From Cylindrodendrum hubeiense (lineage: Eukaryota; Ascomycota; Sordariomycetes; Hypocreales; Nectriaceae): a stretch of DNA of 64,000 nt. Location: the NCBI GenBank assembly GCA_014621425.1, contig JAANBB010000093.1:1-64000 (forward strand). The letters run 5' to 3'. Numbering within the stretch: the stretch's first letter is position 1; each line of letters begins with the position of its first letter. Shown piece after piece: positions 47,426-59,045 of the stretch. Made by a program: the position numbers and the translations under genes. The notes below the pieces were generated by a model. It did no database searches and was not told the origin of the DNA. It was given only the letters and a program-made list of their open reading frames with translations.

Positions 47426-49178
47426 TTAGTCGTAAGCATCATCATCGCCTCCACCTTCACGATCCTCAAATTTCATGTATTCTGCACCCTCATCATTGGA
47501 ACCGCCGAGAACCATATTCCAGGCTTCTTGGACAGGATCCAAGACGGAGTCATTGAATGCAAGATCTACCGGGGGCAGGGGAAATGTGGCTGTGTTGCCG
47601 TCATCAACTAGGGACGATGTGCCTGTGCACTGGTTATAGTACAACTGATAAATGCACGGAGGTGATGAGGATGCTTCATCACCACCTTGTACAGCGGCAA
47701 CAAGGGATGACATGGCCTTCTCGAGGATGGATTTCGACGAGGCATCATGGACGGTGCTGAGGTAGAGGACGTCTATGAATTGTGGTTAGCACAATGTTTC
47801 AAAATTCTGTTTCAGAGAAAGCAAGAAGATATGAGTGGTGTGATCAGATTGTAGTGATCGTCATTGAAATTCAGACAATGTAGATAAGTATTTGAAATGG
47901 GAATCATCCTATCACCAGAGTAAAAGAAAATAGAAGAGGTGTACTCACATTGTCCGGATGGGCATTCCCCAGTGTCGCTCGAATGAACCATTGTGTAAAC
48001 TGGGAACTCTGAGAGTTTTCCGTCTTCAGAAGTCACCGAGCCAGCTGGGAATGCAACCACTGTCACAGCAGGTGTCGGGGAGCCCTCGGTTTGGAGCTCG
48101 AAGAGCGAGGAGAAGTCACTCTTTGTGATCGCCGATAGCCTGCTGATACGTGAACTCTCGGTCGTTGACTGCTCAGAGCCTTGAACAAGTCGGTGCGTCT
48201 TGACCACCGTGTCATTGGTAAGCTTGAGTTCCAGCTTGGCCTCAGCCTCACCATCTTCAGATGGCGCCTTCCGCACATCTTTAATGCCAGTGCCGAGCAT
48301 GTAAACAGCGCCGCCAACCGCGGCAGCGCGGCAGCCCACTTGAGCTACCTCCGAGAGGCCACCCCATTTGGGATAAACCGCTGCGAACCCGGGACCAAAC
48401 ACTCCCATGGATGTTAAGTGTCGATGGATGGTCGTGAGACCGTCCTTGACAGAGACCTTTCCATTGTGGCTCAAGGTGAGAGTGATGATGTAGGATTGCA
48501 GTGCGGTGTCGAGCTTGAATGTGGAAGCTAGAAAGCCATCCAACGGCTCGTCAGCGTGCGGGTGCCACACGTCGGTCTGAGGCTCCGAGTCAAAGTCCAG
48601 CACGAACTTCAAGAACTTCATCAGGGAGCGTTTAGACCGAGTGGGGATGGCAGTGTTGGAGAAGACATCTTCTCGGGTCGAGGGGATCCGGCTGAGCGAC
48701 GGAGCGGAGTCTGAAGCCGGTTGGCAGATGAAGAAGGAGCCGACGGCAAGAAACTCGATGTGGCGGAACGCCTTCGAGTCCACCAGCTGCGATACAAGCT
48801 TCGACCGCGAGTGTATCAACTGTGGCGCCAGAGCCAATGTGTATGCCCGCCGCGACCCCAGCTCATCCGTGTCCTGCTTCACCTCTGCGCCTGTGAACAG
48901 CGCATCTTCTCGACCATCCGAGCCGTGCCTCTTCGCCCACTCATCGGCCTCCGATAGACTGAAGGCAGCCTCGGGGCCTCCGTAGTAGTCGTTGGGGTCG
49001 ACGTGGAGGATATTCTTGCCTGAACGCGAGAGGGCTCTTCATTGGGAACGAAGGCCGGGTCAGCCTGATCGCAGGGCGTCTCGACGATGGAATCCAAAGC
49101 TTACAGGGCGAGGAGGGACTGCTGGAGCCCCGTGCCGCTGATCACTACATCCCACTGAGTGTCTGAGAGGGATTCCAT
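47426..49178 (-). CDS. MRS6: Rab escort protein (Rab geranylgeranyltransferase component A)
   Basis: Three exons, 49178-49105, 49036-47949 and 47772-47426 (introns 68 and 176 nt), encode 502 residues. REP presents newly made Rab GTPases to the geranylgeranyl transferase and delivers them to membranes. The N terminus carries the GDI-like dinucleotide fold WDVVISGTGLQQSLLALALSRSGKNILHVD followed by NDYYGG, all family hallmarks. Later blocks are YTLALAPQLIHSRSKLV and FLAVGSFFI, then GVFGPGFAAVYPKWGGLSEVAQVGCRAAAVGG. The C terminus is acidic. Without the two spliced ends the frame would look 145 residues shorter and lose the N-terminal motif. Intron 1 uses an AAG acceptor. Confidence 0.93.
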
Positions 49179-49673
49179 GGTGAGGAGAGAGGGAGTTGAG
49201 ATGCGAGTTGGAGAAAGAGGAGGAGGAAAATTGGTTTGGGTGAGGATTTGAAATTGGCAGCCTTGGGTGGGGCTGCGGGTTGCCTGCGGGCTGGGATGGT
49301 CCGTGCTCCGACAGCCAGCTCCATTTCATAACAAGCTCGCTGAATTTTTTTCTCTTCTCTTTTTCCTTTTCTACTTATCCGCTCAGCCCGAAATGCCGTG
49401 TCTTCGTACTCTTAACGGAACATTGTTAGTGGCGCAAGTAGTTTCATTACTACTTGCTTTCTGAGTGGGAGAGCGAAACTTGTCTTCTGGTATCTACTGC
49501 CCTGGAGCTTCTAGCCTGATAGGGTGGTTCGAATAGTTTGACACAATCCCAAGTTGTATAGAATCGTAGTCATAGCGTGAATGTGCTTGAATAAACACGT
49601 TGGTCCAAAGAATGAATTGGATTGAACTGAACTGAATTTCTTTTTCGTCTTGGTCATGAAGGGTATCATCCAT
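49179..49673. other. Spacer between Rab escort protein and RRP43 genes
   Basis: About 500 bp; the Rab escort promoter and the 3' UTR of the next minus-strand gene are expected here. Nothing else is seen. Confidence 0.5.
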
Positions 49674-50684
49674 CTACGGCTGAACAATTGCTAAATTAAA
49701 CTCCTCCCATCGCTTGCCCGCCCAGCTGAGAAACTGCTTCGATGTCAGAAGCGTAGGCGTCAAGACGGTACCACCGTGCTTGGAGATGGACAGAATCCTC
49801 GTGTCCCCATCCTTGCAGTCGACCACAATCGTCACACTCTCGTCACACAGTGACTCCTCCAGTCGGTCTGGGTCGACCAGCATCCAGAACTTGCCGTCCA
49901 CGGAGGGTCGGTCTGTCTCCTTGCCAGTGAAGACGACGGCTGTGCAGGCGATGGGGATGTTGGTGATGGTGATAGGGATGGATTCTTTTCGCGAGGAGAT
50001 GACCATCTCCCTGTCTGCGTCGTACCACGCTCGTGGAAGCTTTGTGTCTCGTAGAGCGGCCATGGTGGCGGCCCAGGCGGCGTCGAAGGGATTGCCGTCG
50101 AAAGAGATGAAGAAAATATCGATGTAGAGCACCCAGTATGCTGCCACCACCTTCTCTCCCTCGATCGCATCTGGAGCGTCGTCTTCCATGCGATCCTCAT
50201 TGGCCGTCATGCCCTCGGCGCCTGTATGCCATATCCGCAGGTTGTCGGGGTTGATGACCTTTGAGCTGTGGAGGAGGGAGTATATTCTCGTGCTGAGAGT
50301 CTGAGCCAGAGTTGTGGGCGGGCCGCCTGGAAGAAATTGAGGAGCACAGCCAGTGGCGAGTTCGATATTGGGCACCAAGAGATCGTATTCCCTCAGCTCT
50401 GTCTCATTGTTGGAAGCACGGAAGCTTGGGATGTTGGAGGTGAGAATGGTCTCGCCGCGGACACCGCAGATGACGGTGGTGTCACCCATTCGCACGACGG
50501 CGCTACCATGGGCATGCGACAGACTAGAGGAGTTGACTGTGGGAGGTCTGACTTCGTTCGGAGCCCGGCCATTGCTTCGGGCGGGAGGCACATCGTCGGA
50601 GGAGGGCTCGAGGTTGGCGAGAAGGTAGGGATGGGGAGAGAGTTTGGCAAAGGTTGCGCGGGTGAGACCCGCGGTGGGCGCCAT
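49674..50684 (-). CDS. RRP43: Exosome core subunit Rrp43 (RNase PH fold)
   Basis: A single exon; 336 residues from the ATG at 50684 (context cagaATGGCG). Rrp43 is one of six RNase PH-like subunits in the nuclear and cytoplasmic exosome ring, catalytically inactive in eukaryotes. The first RNase PH lobe includes NGRAPNEVRPPTVNSSSLSHAHGSAVVRMGDTTVICGVRGE, and the second begins around DIFFISFDGNPFDAAWAATMAALR. The C-terminal LLTSKQFLSWAGKRW is also typical of the RRP43/RRP42 branch. An upstream in-frame ATG at 50813 would add 43 low-complexity residues; I prefer the shorter form. Rrp42 and Rrp45 are the nearest alternatives. Confidence 0.87.
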   Translation of the reverse strand: MAPTAGLTRATFAKLSPHPYLLANLEPSSDDVPPARSNGRAPNEVRPPTVNSSSLSHAHGSAVVRMGDTTVICGVRGETILTSNIPSFRASNNETELREYDLLVPNIELATGCAPQFLPGGPPTTLAQTLSTRIYSLLHSSKVINPDNLRIWHTGAEGMTANEDRMEDDAPDAIEGEKVVAAYWVLYIDIFFISFDGNPFDAAWAATMAALRDTKLPRAWYDADREMVISSRKESIPITITNIPIACTAVVFTGKETDRPSVDGKFWMLVDPDRLEESLCDESVTIVVDCKDGDTRILSISKHGGTVLTPTLLTSKQFLSWAGKRWEEFNLAIVQP

Positions 50685-53600
50685 TCTGGCAGGATTTGGC
50701 AAAAGCTCGCTTTTTACTGTGTCGCCGTGTGCTGAAGGGTGATAGGAGCCAGGGTTTGGCGGACAGAGTGACGTTTTGATGCAGCTGGACTCGAAAGCCT
50801 CGAGTTTTGGCATGGACGATAAAAGTTGTAGAGCGCCATAGCCTTGCGGGGTTTAGCAATTCTCATTGGTGGGCACACAAACAAAGACGGCCAATGACAA
50901 TACTGCGGGGCACGAGGCTGATGATAGAGACCTAGAGGTGAACGCTCGCCGAAGCGCTGCCTGACCTGCGCTTCTCTAATCTATCCGCCGTCCAAGGGTC
51001 TGCCCAGCCACCATAGACGCCCGTCAAAGAACCCTTAACGGCCTTGCGACCTCACCTGATCATCTTCCCAGGTCTGATCCTCCGAGAGGAAAAAAGTACC
51101 ATTGGAAAGGGAAATGGCCTGAGCCGGCCGTTGAAGCCGCCTTGTGGCCGACGGAGGAGGGCTTCCCTGCCACCTTGTTGGTGCAAAGAAACTCGGGGAT
51201 GTGCATGGGTGGACCGGCAGTGAGAATGTCAAGGATGATGACGGGTGGTGGCTGGCCTCACGCTGAGATCCCTACCGTTTACATAGTAGGAGCAGAGCCA
51301 ACAAAGCACTCTTATATTGCGTGCATACGATCATTCGTCATCCGGCCGCCTGAGCTGACGGGCTCAAGGTGAGCTGTTGGCCATTATGTTAGTGAATGGC
51401 ACGCATCGCTTCATGCGGCCAGTTCTGGCAGCCATCCACGCATGCCTGCAGATGCTTTGCTCCATGCGATAAAGACTCCTGGGACGGCGAGTTGTTGGAC
51501 TTATTAGAACAGTTGCACGTTCAGATATGCAGTGTGATGAAGACAAAGGCACTAATGTAGTTGGTTGGACGTGGGGACGGACGGGAAGTGCCCAACTCCC
51601 GTGCACTAATGAAGCCAGAGTGCATACTATGTACATACATTGTGCTGCAGCGAACAGGCTCAATGCAAACCCAAGGCGCGGCACAGAACACCTTCGGCCT
51701 GCATTGGTCGTGGGTATGGCCTGGCGGCCGCCTTGGCCGGTCTTGATCTGCGCTGCGCTGCGCCGTTGACAGTCTGACATGGATGCAGATCATCACCAAC
51801 ACCAGAAACAAATCCGGGAGGCACGGGAGAGGCCGACAAAGTTGGGAGCTTGGGTCTCCCTCTGGTCCCCTTCCGGTCTCTGTCGGATCCCTGGTCGTTC
51901 CGTAGGCCGCCACATTCAGCTTTCGGACCAGGGCGAAAAGTGCAAGCGGCGCCGGATGCCGGAGAGGGCATGGGCTGGGGCGGGATGTAGGAGGAACCAA
52001 CGCCCGAAGTAAGGATGTTTTGACGAAGGTGCTGACAGCTATTGCTACGTAGTACTGGCGATGCTGCGTGTTGGAGACGGGGAGAAACACACATGCCCCG
52101 TACGTACAGCAGCCACCGTCATCATCATAAATCACTAACAAGGGCGGCGCAGCATAGACGCAGATACAATGCAGACGGTGACAAACCACATAGTGAGTAT
52201 ATCCATAGCACCAACAGGAATCACACAAATCGCATGTCCTGTCCATGTCCTGTCCATGTCCTGCCCATGTCCTGCCCATGCCCTTCCCATGGCCATCGAA
52301 CCACGAGATTCGGCATCAACAGACTCGCGCACACCGAAAGAGACGCGGTGGCCCACCGCCCGGCTATTGCCAGCCGCTTCCAGGCACGGTGGCCACAAGC
52401 ATTTACTGATGAGGGAGGAGGCAGCGCCTGCGAGGCATATCGGTCGTCGAAAAAGCGGTGCAAAATGGTGCGAAGCGGTGCGAAGTGGTGCATGCGATAG
52501 TCGTCGAGCCGCCGGGGGCCAATCACACAGCGCCTGTTGCCGCCCGCCACAGGGTCTCGGCCAGGGTTGTCACGGCGCCTCTGGGCGAATCACAGCGCCG
52601 GGTTTCGTCACAGCATCTCGAAGCTCCACCGCACATGCTCCAGTCCGGGCCCAGCCGACCAAGCATTTCTCACCGCGACACACACACCACACATACCACA
52701 CACACATTTCCAGTCCGGGCCTTTCACCGGATCCACCACCCGAAGGCAAGCCACCAGCGGCCCCCAAGAAGCAATCACCCGCTAGGCGTCCGGCCAAGGA
52801 GGGGGGTCCTTGGGGCCATGCATGGGCGCCATCGTCCGCCATGCCAGGAACCCTGTGTCCGTGTGGCCCACCCTCGACATGTCTCTGCACGATGCGGCCA
52901 ATCCCACGACCGTCTCAGACGCTCATCTGCACTCGTGGCTTTGGTGCGCTTTTGCGCGAGCCAACGGCGGCCCAGAGCGTGCTCGAGTCGACTTGTCACT
53001 GTCTGTCGTCGTCACTTGTGGACGCTTGGGATATGCTCGAGCGCCGAGTCGAACCAAGCAATTATGACGGCCCGGCACTGAAGACTCGAGCATCCAAGAC
53101 TGGCGAGCTTTCGTTGCTTTCACCGTGAATGTGCAGTTCCGCCATGCGAACAATTCAGTCTCTTCAACACCAAGCGGCCACCACCCCCAGTCAGCATCTC
53201 CGTCGATCCCGCCTCCTCCGCTCCGCCCCCCAGCCCCCAGAGTCCACCTCTCCCCGGCACCCCAACCGTCTCGTAGGCCTTTCTTGGTCTGTGCGAGGTT
53301 CTGGCTCTGTCTGGCGCGAGCATTCCTGCATGTCACCCCCCGAAACCGCGCCGCCGAGTCCATTTTTCCCACACCACCGCCCAACTCCCGGCTGTGTGAC
53401 GGCCCACCCTCGACAGGCGGGGAGAGACCGCATCTCCAGGCCCAGCCAATATCAATGCCCCGTCTGCCGCTGGCCCTGGAGAGCTGCCCATAGTGCCCCA
53501 TTCCATCCAAGCTCTCCCCTGCTGTGATTGCCCGGCCGCATGCACAGTCGTCTTCCACTGGCCTCGTCCACATGGCAATCTCGCATATCACCTCTCCACC

Positions 53601-54202
53601 CTTTGCCCCAAACCCTCGCGCCAGTCGCCGCCGCCATCACAACTGTTAGACGCCCTTTTCTTCGCTTCTGCCGCCCGCCATTGAACCCTTGTGTATTCCT
53701 AGCTCCGCTCAAGGACAAGCATCCGATCGTCCAAGGTCATATATCCGGCCGCATTGCCCATTTATGACCCCACCGTGACCTTGCTTTTAACCTCTTCCTC
53801 GCCCCATCCTCGTTTCTCGCCCCCATCCTCAAGACCTCCCCTCAAGACCCAAGACATTTCCCTCGTTCACGACCCTGGGTTGTTTAATACCGAATAAACA
53901 GAACGCCATCCCATTAATCGCGGAGTCTGGTATTCCCCGATTTGCTCTAGGATCACGTCAGCTCGTCCCTCGCTGTCTTACGTCACATCGCAATCTCTAC
54001 CCCCCCCATCGCCATACCCAAGTTGACAAGAGTCTTTCCAAACTTGTCGACCTTCCGTCTCCCGCCCCCAAACAGTAGAATTGGTACACGAACTCAGCAG
54101 ACTTACACGATCCCTCATTCATGACGAACTGAAAGGGGCCATCCCCGCGCTTCGCCGCCGAATCCCTAAATCCCCCGCACACAAGCCCAATCGCTGGTCG
54201 AA
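50685..54202. other. Long gene-free stretch before the second ferric reductase gene
   Basis: About 3.5 kb. It holds an 11-bp minisatellite (listed), an ACCACACA-rich tract near 52676-52708, GCGGTGCGAA words near 52455-52495 and a twice-repeated CCAGTCCGGGCC (about 52639 and 52709). The longest frames (52169-53128 plus, 52923-53591 minus) overlap on opposite strands and lack domains. From about 53600 on, the plus strand is CT-rich, a probable promoter and leader of the ferric reductase. Confidence 0.55.
52233..52287. repeat. 11-bp minisatellite CATGTCCTGYC
   Basis: Five consecutive 11-bp units from 52233 to 52287, the last one diverged. The repeat is followed by a sixth partial CATGG. Confidence 0.85.
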
Positions 54203-56836
54203 ATGGCTTCTCATCTGCAACCCGCCTTCCAAGGCGCCGTCTCCGAGGCTTCCAGGACCTTTTCCGAGCTCGTCAAGCGCATCAACATTCCCCTAACCCC
54301 AACGAGTCCCGCCGGCCTGGTCCAGGCGAACACAGTCGACCCCTGGTCGAAGTCGGGAAAGTATGCCCGCGGATGGACGTACTTTGCGCTCGGCCTCATG
54401 GGCACCGTTATTGCCATGCGAATATGGCATTTCTGGCAGGACAAGATTCGACAAGCCATTTACAAGCACGAGGTTGAGGAGCACTACCGACACGCCTACG
54501 CTCTCGAAGCAGAATATGGCATGTCAGGCATGCCAACCGGGCAGACCGGCCACACTGCCCAAACCGGCCAGCAGTTCTTTCCTGAGCCCGAATTGGTAGC
54601 CGAGAAGAATTTCCGACCCAAGGCGCACTTTTCCTCGGTTGGCATCGTCAACGATACCCTGGCCTTGTTCCGATGGATCTTTTATCGTCCAATTCCGGAC
54701 TTCATTTGGGGCAGACACCGATTCACCTTCTCCTCGTTGGCAGTACTTACCTGTGTCTTTATTGCCCTCGCCTTCGTCACCCTGTACTGCTTCCTCCAAC
54801 AGCCGCTTTACTGGGAGAGCATCCAGTATGGCTCACCACCTCTGGCTATCAGATCCGGCATGATTGCCGTCGCCTTGACGCCATGGATTGTTGCAACGAG
54901 CATGAAGGCCAACGTACTGAGCATACTGATCGGCATCGGTCCGGAGCGACTTAACGTCTTCCATCGATGGGCAGCTTATCTTTGCCTGTTCCTCTCCCTC
55001 GTCCACACCATTCCCTTCTACATCCAACCAGTTTGGGATGATGGTGGCATGGAGGTCTTCCAGCGTCTCTTTCCTGGTGGCAGTGGTGTCATCTATGGTA
55101 CCGGAATTGCATGCCTGGTTCCCTTGGTGTGGCTCTGTGTTGCCTCTCTACCCTTTATCAGGAGAATTGCTTATGAAGCTTTCGTTTGGATGCATATCCC
55201 TGTTTCTATGGTGTACGTTGGGCTCCTTTTCTGGCACACCAAGAACTTTCTCATGTCATGGAGCTACCTCTGGACCACTGTGTCGATCTGGGTCTTCTGC
55301 TACTTGATGAGAGTCTTCAAGCTCAACTGGGTGAGGCCCTGGCGTCTATCCTTCATGGTTGGCGATGAGGCCGCCATCACTTTGATGGCAGAGAATGCCA
55401 TTAAAATTACTATCCCGACTCAGATGCGGTGGAAGCCTGGCCAATACGTATACCTGCGCATGCCAGGTATTTCCGTTTTCGAAAACCACCCCTTTACTAT
55501 CGCGTCGCTCTGCAGCGACGACTTTCCATCTGACTATGGCGAGCAGTACCGGGACTGCACCCTTGTGTTCAGACCCTATGGTGGGTTTACCCGCAAGGTG
55601 TTGGATACAGCCATTGAGAAGGGTCCATTTCACACTTATCGTGCGTTCCTGGACGGCCCATATGGTGGCATGCGGCGCGATCTCGCTGCTTTCGATACCT
55701 GCATCCTCATTGCAGGAGGCAGTGGCGTCACTGCGCTCGTGTCCCAACTACTGGACCTTATTAAGAGGATGAGAGACGGCAAGGCAATTACCAAGAAGGT
55801 GGTGGTTGTCTGGGCCCTGAAGCGACTAGAGGCAATGGATTGGTTCCGCGAGGAGTTGCGTATTTGCCGAGAAGCCGCCCCGCCGGAGAGCGTTACCTGC
55901 AAGTTCTTTGTCACCTCAGCTGTGAGGAACCGTGCAATGGAGATGAGTGCGCCATTTGGTGACCCGAATGGCCACAACGGTCCTAACCCCCGAGCTTTGA
56001 GCCACGCGTTCCACGATAAGCTGGACGGTTTTGTGGCGGGCATCGCATCCAAGCGAAACTCGGCTCTCATCCAAGCCGAGGCCCAAGGCGACCCCGACCG
56101 AGAACGCGAGCTGCGCGCTGAGGATGAGGATCGCATCACTGCCCTGCCGCAACAAAAGTATCTCCAGCCTCATCTCCCGCCGCCGCCTTCTGGCCCTCCG
56201 CCATCCAACCAGTTTCTAGGAACCGAGGAGTCGCTCAAGAGACTTGAGGGTCATGGCTATCCTGAAGACAAGAAGGTCCCAATGGAGGATGCCCGGGATG
56301 CCGCCGAGAACCAGGAATTCCACTTCCCGTCCAGGCCAAAGGAGAACCAACCTCACTTTAACTACGCACCGCCCTCGCCGCGTAGGCTGCCTACCGAGTC
56401 CGGGCCTACCGACGAGGACTTGGCCGTCAACCCCCCTGAGCTTGCCCACCTCCGACGACCGATCGATCCCGAAGGTGGAAAGCCACGCCCAACGTCGACT
56501 TTCGGCCCACCATCGGGCTTCGACTTTGGCTTCCCCCAGACACCCACAGAGTTCCAGAAGAGTCTGATGCGCTTTGCGTTCCCTGTGCCTCACCAGATCG
56601 ACGGCGGATGGAGTGTCGAGTACGGCCGACCAGACCTAGGTTACATGCTCAAGGAGTGGGCGACAGGCGGCCCCGATGGGCGCGGCATCCTGGGCCGGCG
56701 CACGGCGGTATATGTGTGTGGGCCTCCGGCGATGAGAGTCGGTGTTGCCAACACTGTCGCGAAGCTGCAGGCGGAGATTTGGGGAGATGACGAGCTAGAG
56801 GAGATCTACTTGCATACGGAGAATTATGCCTTGTAG
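54203..56836 (+). CDS. Large ferric reductase-type transmembrane oxidoreductase
   Basis: A single exon of 877 residues, longer than the usual 550-750. Heme ligands form two H-x13-H pairs, H254/H268 and H331/H345. The FAD motif is H429-PFT, the NADPH loop is G505-GSG508-VT, and the C-terminal nucleotide motif VCGPP is near 838-842. Before the heme core are one helix (about residues 55-72) and a Gly/Thr/Gln-rich loop, so seven or more helices are expected. Between the two halves of the NAD(P)-binding lobe (about residues 590-790) lies a hydrophilic Pro/Glu-rich insertion (PPPPSGPPPS). Family membership is clear. Whether the acceptor is iron or oxygen is not shown, as EF hands are absent. Confidence 0.88.
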   Translation: MASHLQPAFQGAVSEASRTFSELVKRINIPLTPTSPAGLVQANTVDPWSKSGKYARGWTYFALGLMGTVIAMRIWHFWQDKIRQAIYKHEVEEHYRHAYALEAEYGMSGMPTGQTGHTAQTGQQFFPEPELVAEKNFRPKAHFSSVGIVNDTLALFRWIFYRPIPDFIWGRHRFTFSSLAVLTCVFIALAFVTLYCFLQQPLYWESIQYGSPPLAIRSGMIAVALTPWIVATSMKANVLSILIGIGPERLNVFHRWAAYLCLFLSLVHTIPFYIQPVWDDGGMEVFQRLFPGGSGVIYGTGIACLVPLVWLCVASLPFIRRIAYEAFVWMHIPVSMVYVGLLFWHTKNFLMSWSYLWTTVSIWVFCYLMRVFKLNWVRPWRLSFMVGDEAAITLMAENAIKITIPTQMRWKPGQYVYLRMPGISVFENHPFTIASLCSDDFPSDYGEQYRDCTLVFRPYGGFTRKVLDTAIEKGPFHTYRAFLDGPYGGMRRDLAAFDTCILIAGGSGVTALVSQLLDLIKRMRDGKAITKKVVVVWALKRLEAMDWFREELRICREAAPPESVTCKFFVTSAVRNRAMEMSAPFGDPNGHNGPNPRALSHAFHDKLDGFVAGIASKRNSALIQAEAQGDPDRERELRAEDEDRITALPQQKYLQPHLPPPPSGPPPSNQFLGTEESLKRLEGHGYPEDKKVPMEDARDAAENQEFHFPSRPKENQPHFNYAPPSPRRLPTESGPTDEDLAVNPPELAHLRRPIDPEGGKPRPTSTFGPPSGFDFGFPQTPTEFQKSLMRFAFPVPHQIDGGWSVEYGRPDLGYMLKEWATGGPDGRGILGRRTAVYVCGPPAMRVGVANTVAKLQAEIWGDDELEEIYLHTENYAL

Positions 56837-57595
56837 AACGCTAGAGAAGTGTTACGACGACGGGCTTGTACTTGTATGGGATGACTGGAGCGAGATACCA
56901 TGAGCGATGTGCTTTGCTGATACCTATGATATACCTACCTATATACATGGACGGGCGAGAAAGCCCGGGCCATATGACTGTCTATACAAACTTAATCATT
57001 TACTACATATTATCTTTTCATTCAACGGTGGCAACAATGCTCTCTCCCGCTTGATGATGGTTTTGAAAGGTGCTCTTTGCGAAGCGGGGCCTGTCGGCCG
57101 GTCGGATAGGTAGGCCAAGACGAGGAGTTCGGAGACGTGGGGAGACATGAGGAGACATGAGGAGCCATGACAAGCGGGATGCAAGCCAAAGAGGTTCCCC
57201 TCGTGATGCCATAGCTGCTCCACATTGACAAGAGCCGCATGCGGACTCGCAAAGAATGCAACGATGACGCGATGGTGATTGGCAAACTCGCGGCTGCAGC
57301 CAGGGACGTGGATCACTGAGTGTGGAGGAGCCGGGAGCTAGGAGGCACCTTGATGGCCAACCTCACGCGCCGCGCCGCAGCGAGCACCATAATACTTGAA
57401 TAGAGTGAGCCCTCAACCAGATTGCGAGGTTGATTTACCCCTCCTTCTTCAGTTGTTTTCTTCACCTTACCACAGTCATATTCTACTGCGCCGTTCGCCA
57501 CTGTCTACGCCTCTTCTCCGGCGCATCTGAGACTGTCTTACACGCTTCTACTCCCCTTCTGCTCCCCTTCTACTCCCCATCTCTTACATCCCACA
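56837..57595. other. Spacer with promoter of the next small gene
   Basis: About 760 bp. GAGGAGACAT is repeated near 57139-57162. The last 100 bases are CT-rich (CTCCCCTTCT repeated), typical of a fungal leader. No gene is supported. Confidence 0.5.
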
Positions 57596-58144
57596 ATGTC
57601 AATCATGGCGGAGCTCCCCGAGAGGGATATAGAAAAAATCGAAAAGGGATGGTCTATTGCCATGAACTACTCCCAGGAGCGTTTGAAGCGAGTCTACGAG
57701 CTCGAGTGCGATCAACTCGAGAACGCCGTCAACGAGGGTCGCGTGGTCCTCGAGACTGTCTGCCTGTTCATGCACGCCTGTATCAAGCATGGCCAATACA
57801 AGTGAGTCTCTTCCATTCACGTCCACTCCTTGAAAATGCGAGACTGACTGGGTCCTCCAAGGCTGCCACTCGAGTTCTGGCGAGTTCTCCATGCCGAGTA
57901 TGGCATCGTCGTGTACCCATCCGCGTTTACAGAGGACGTCGAGGTCCAAGGGCTGGGCACAGATGTGACGTTTACAGAGGCATACTATGGACACATCAGT
58001 ACGTTCTAGCCTGAGATACCACCCTGGCAATGTCTAAAGCTAACGTTTGTTACAGTGATGTTCCCTACGTGCTGTGGTGGGAAGCACCCTCCTCGGTGTC
58101 CATTCGAGTTTCTGCAGGAGCCGCCGCCCGTTTACCAGAAATAA
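57596..58144 (+). CDS. Unrecognised three-exon small protein
   Basis: Three exons, 57596-57801, 57862-57998 and 58056-58144 (introns 60 and 57 nt with good branch sites), encode 143 residues. Residues 1-70 look helical and charged (ERDIEKIEKGWSIAMNYSQERLKRVYELE). Residues 95-145 are beta-like and end in a Cys/Pro-rich tail (PTCCGGKHPPRCPF, then EPPPVYQK). There is no signal peptide or membrane segment. I do not recognise a family. The consistent splicing and absence of stops through three exons argue that it is a real gene. A second in-frame ATG lies three codons on. Confidence 0.65.
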
Positions 58145-58491
58145 GAAATAAAAAGGATACGATAATGATAATGAATGCGGGGTATATGAAGAGCGCAGGG
58201 TGTCGGCGCGGCATTCCCACCGAGAGGATACAAGGGCTGGGCCTTACAGTGGTGAAAAACTTGACGGGAGGACAGACGGACAGGACATGCGATAAGGGAG
58301 GCATAGTAAGGCGCGTGAATTATAGGTCGTTTTTGATAGTTATGGCTGGATTCGTAAGGATAGAAGATGCGAACCCCCCTGGTGTGTATATATTTCCATA
58401 GAGATGTTACTTTGTTTCCCAACATCAACACCACGACCATGACCAAACACGCAATCGCCGGCTAAATGGTTGGATTCCCACTCACTTTGAT
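58145..58491. other. Convergent 3' spacer
   Basis: About 350 bp between the small gene and the convergent molybdopterin synthase gene. Nothing is visible. Confidence 0.5.
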
Positions 58492-59045
58492 TCACTCCTC
58501 TTCCCGCTGTCCCACGGCTCCATCCCTATTCGCCCTCCACACACCCTCCTCTCCCTCAAACTCCTCGCGCTTCCACACCTCAACCCCCGCCTTGCACTCC
58601 TCGAGCGCCTCCTCCCCCGCGCGCCACGCAGCCTGGCGATGCGGGGACGACACAGCAATCAGGATACTCTCCTCGCCGATGGGAACGGTGCCCAGGCGGT
58701 GGATCATGGCGATGCCTTTGAGGCCGTGCTTGGTGCGCAAGGCCTGAGCGATGGCTAGCATGGACCGCAGGGCGCGGGGTTGGTAGGATGAGTACTGGAG
58801 TTCTTTGACAGGTTTGCCATCGAAGTTGTCCCTCGTAGTACCTGAAGCGTTGTGTCAGTGGAAGTACAAGAGAAGGAGTAGCTCAAGCTGCTAAATCTAC
58901 CTGCGAAGATGACGATGGCTCCGGCGCCAGGATCACGGACTCGGTCCATGGTGTCTTGGACGTTAAGATAGTCATGGGTGAGTGCGACATAGCAGCCGTC
59001 CTCCGACTTCTCCCACACCTCCTTTGTATTTTGAGACGTCACCAT
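58492..59045 (-). CDS. cnxH: Molybdopterin synthase large (catalytic) subunit, MoaE/MOCS2B
   Basis: Two exons, 59045-58901 and 58841-58492 (59-nt intron), encode 164 residues. With its small thiocarboxylated partner the protein inserts the dithiolene sulfurs into precursor Z (cPMP) to make molybdopterin, needed for nitrate reductase and sulfite oxidase. Family signatures are IFAGTTRDNFDGKPVKELQYSSY across the splice junction, HRLGTVPIGEESILIAVSSPHR and a late VWKREEFEG where the catalytic lysines lie. The only ATG in the frame is at 59045. The small subunit is not in the window. The symbol cnxH is the Aspergillus name. Confidence 0.93.

Noticed and set aside
52169..53128. 319-residue plus-strand frame
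   Set aside because: Begins in an 11-bp minisatellite, overlaps a 222-residue minus frame (52923-53591) and has no recognisable domain.
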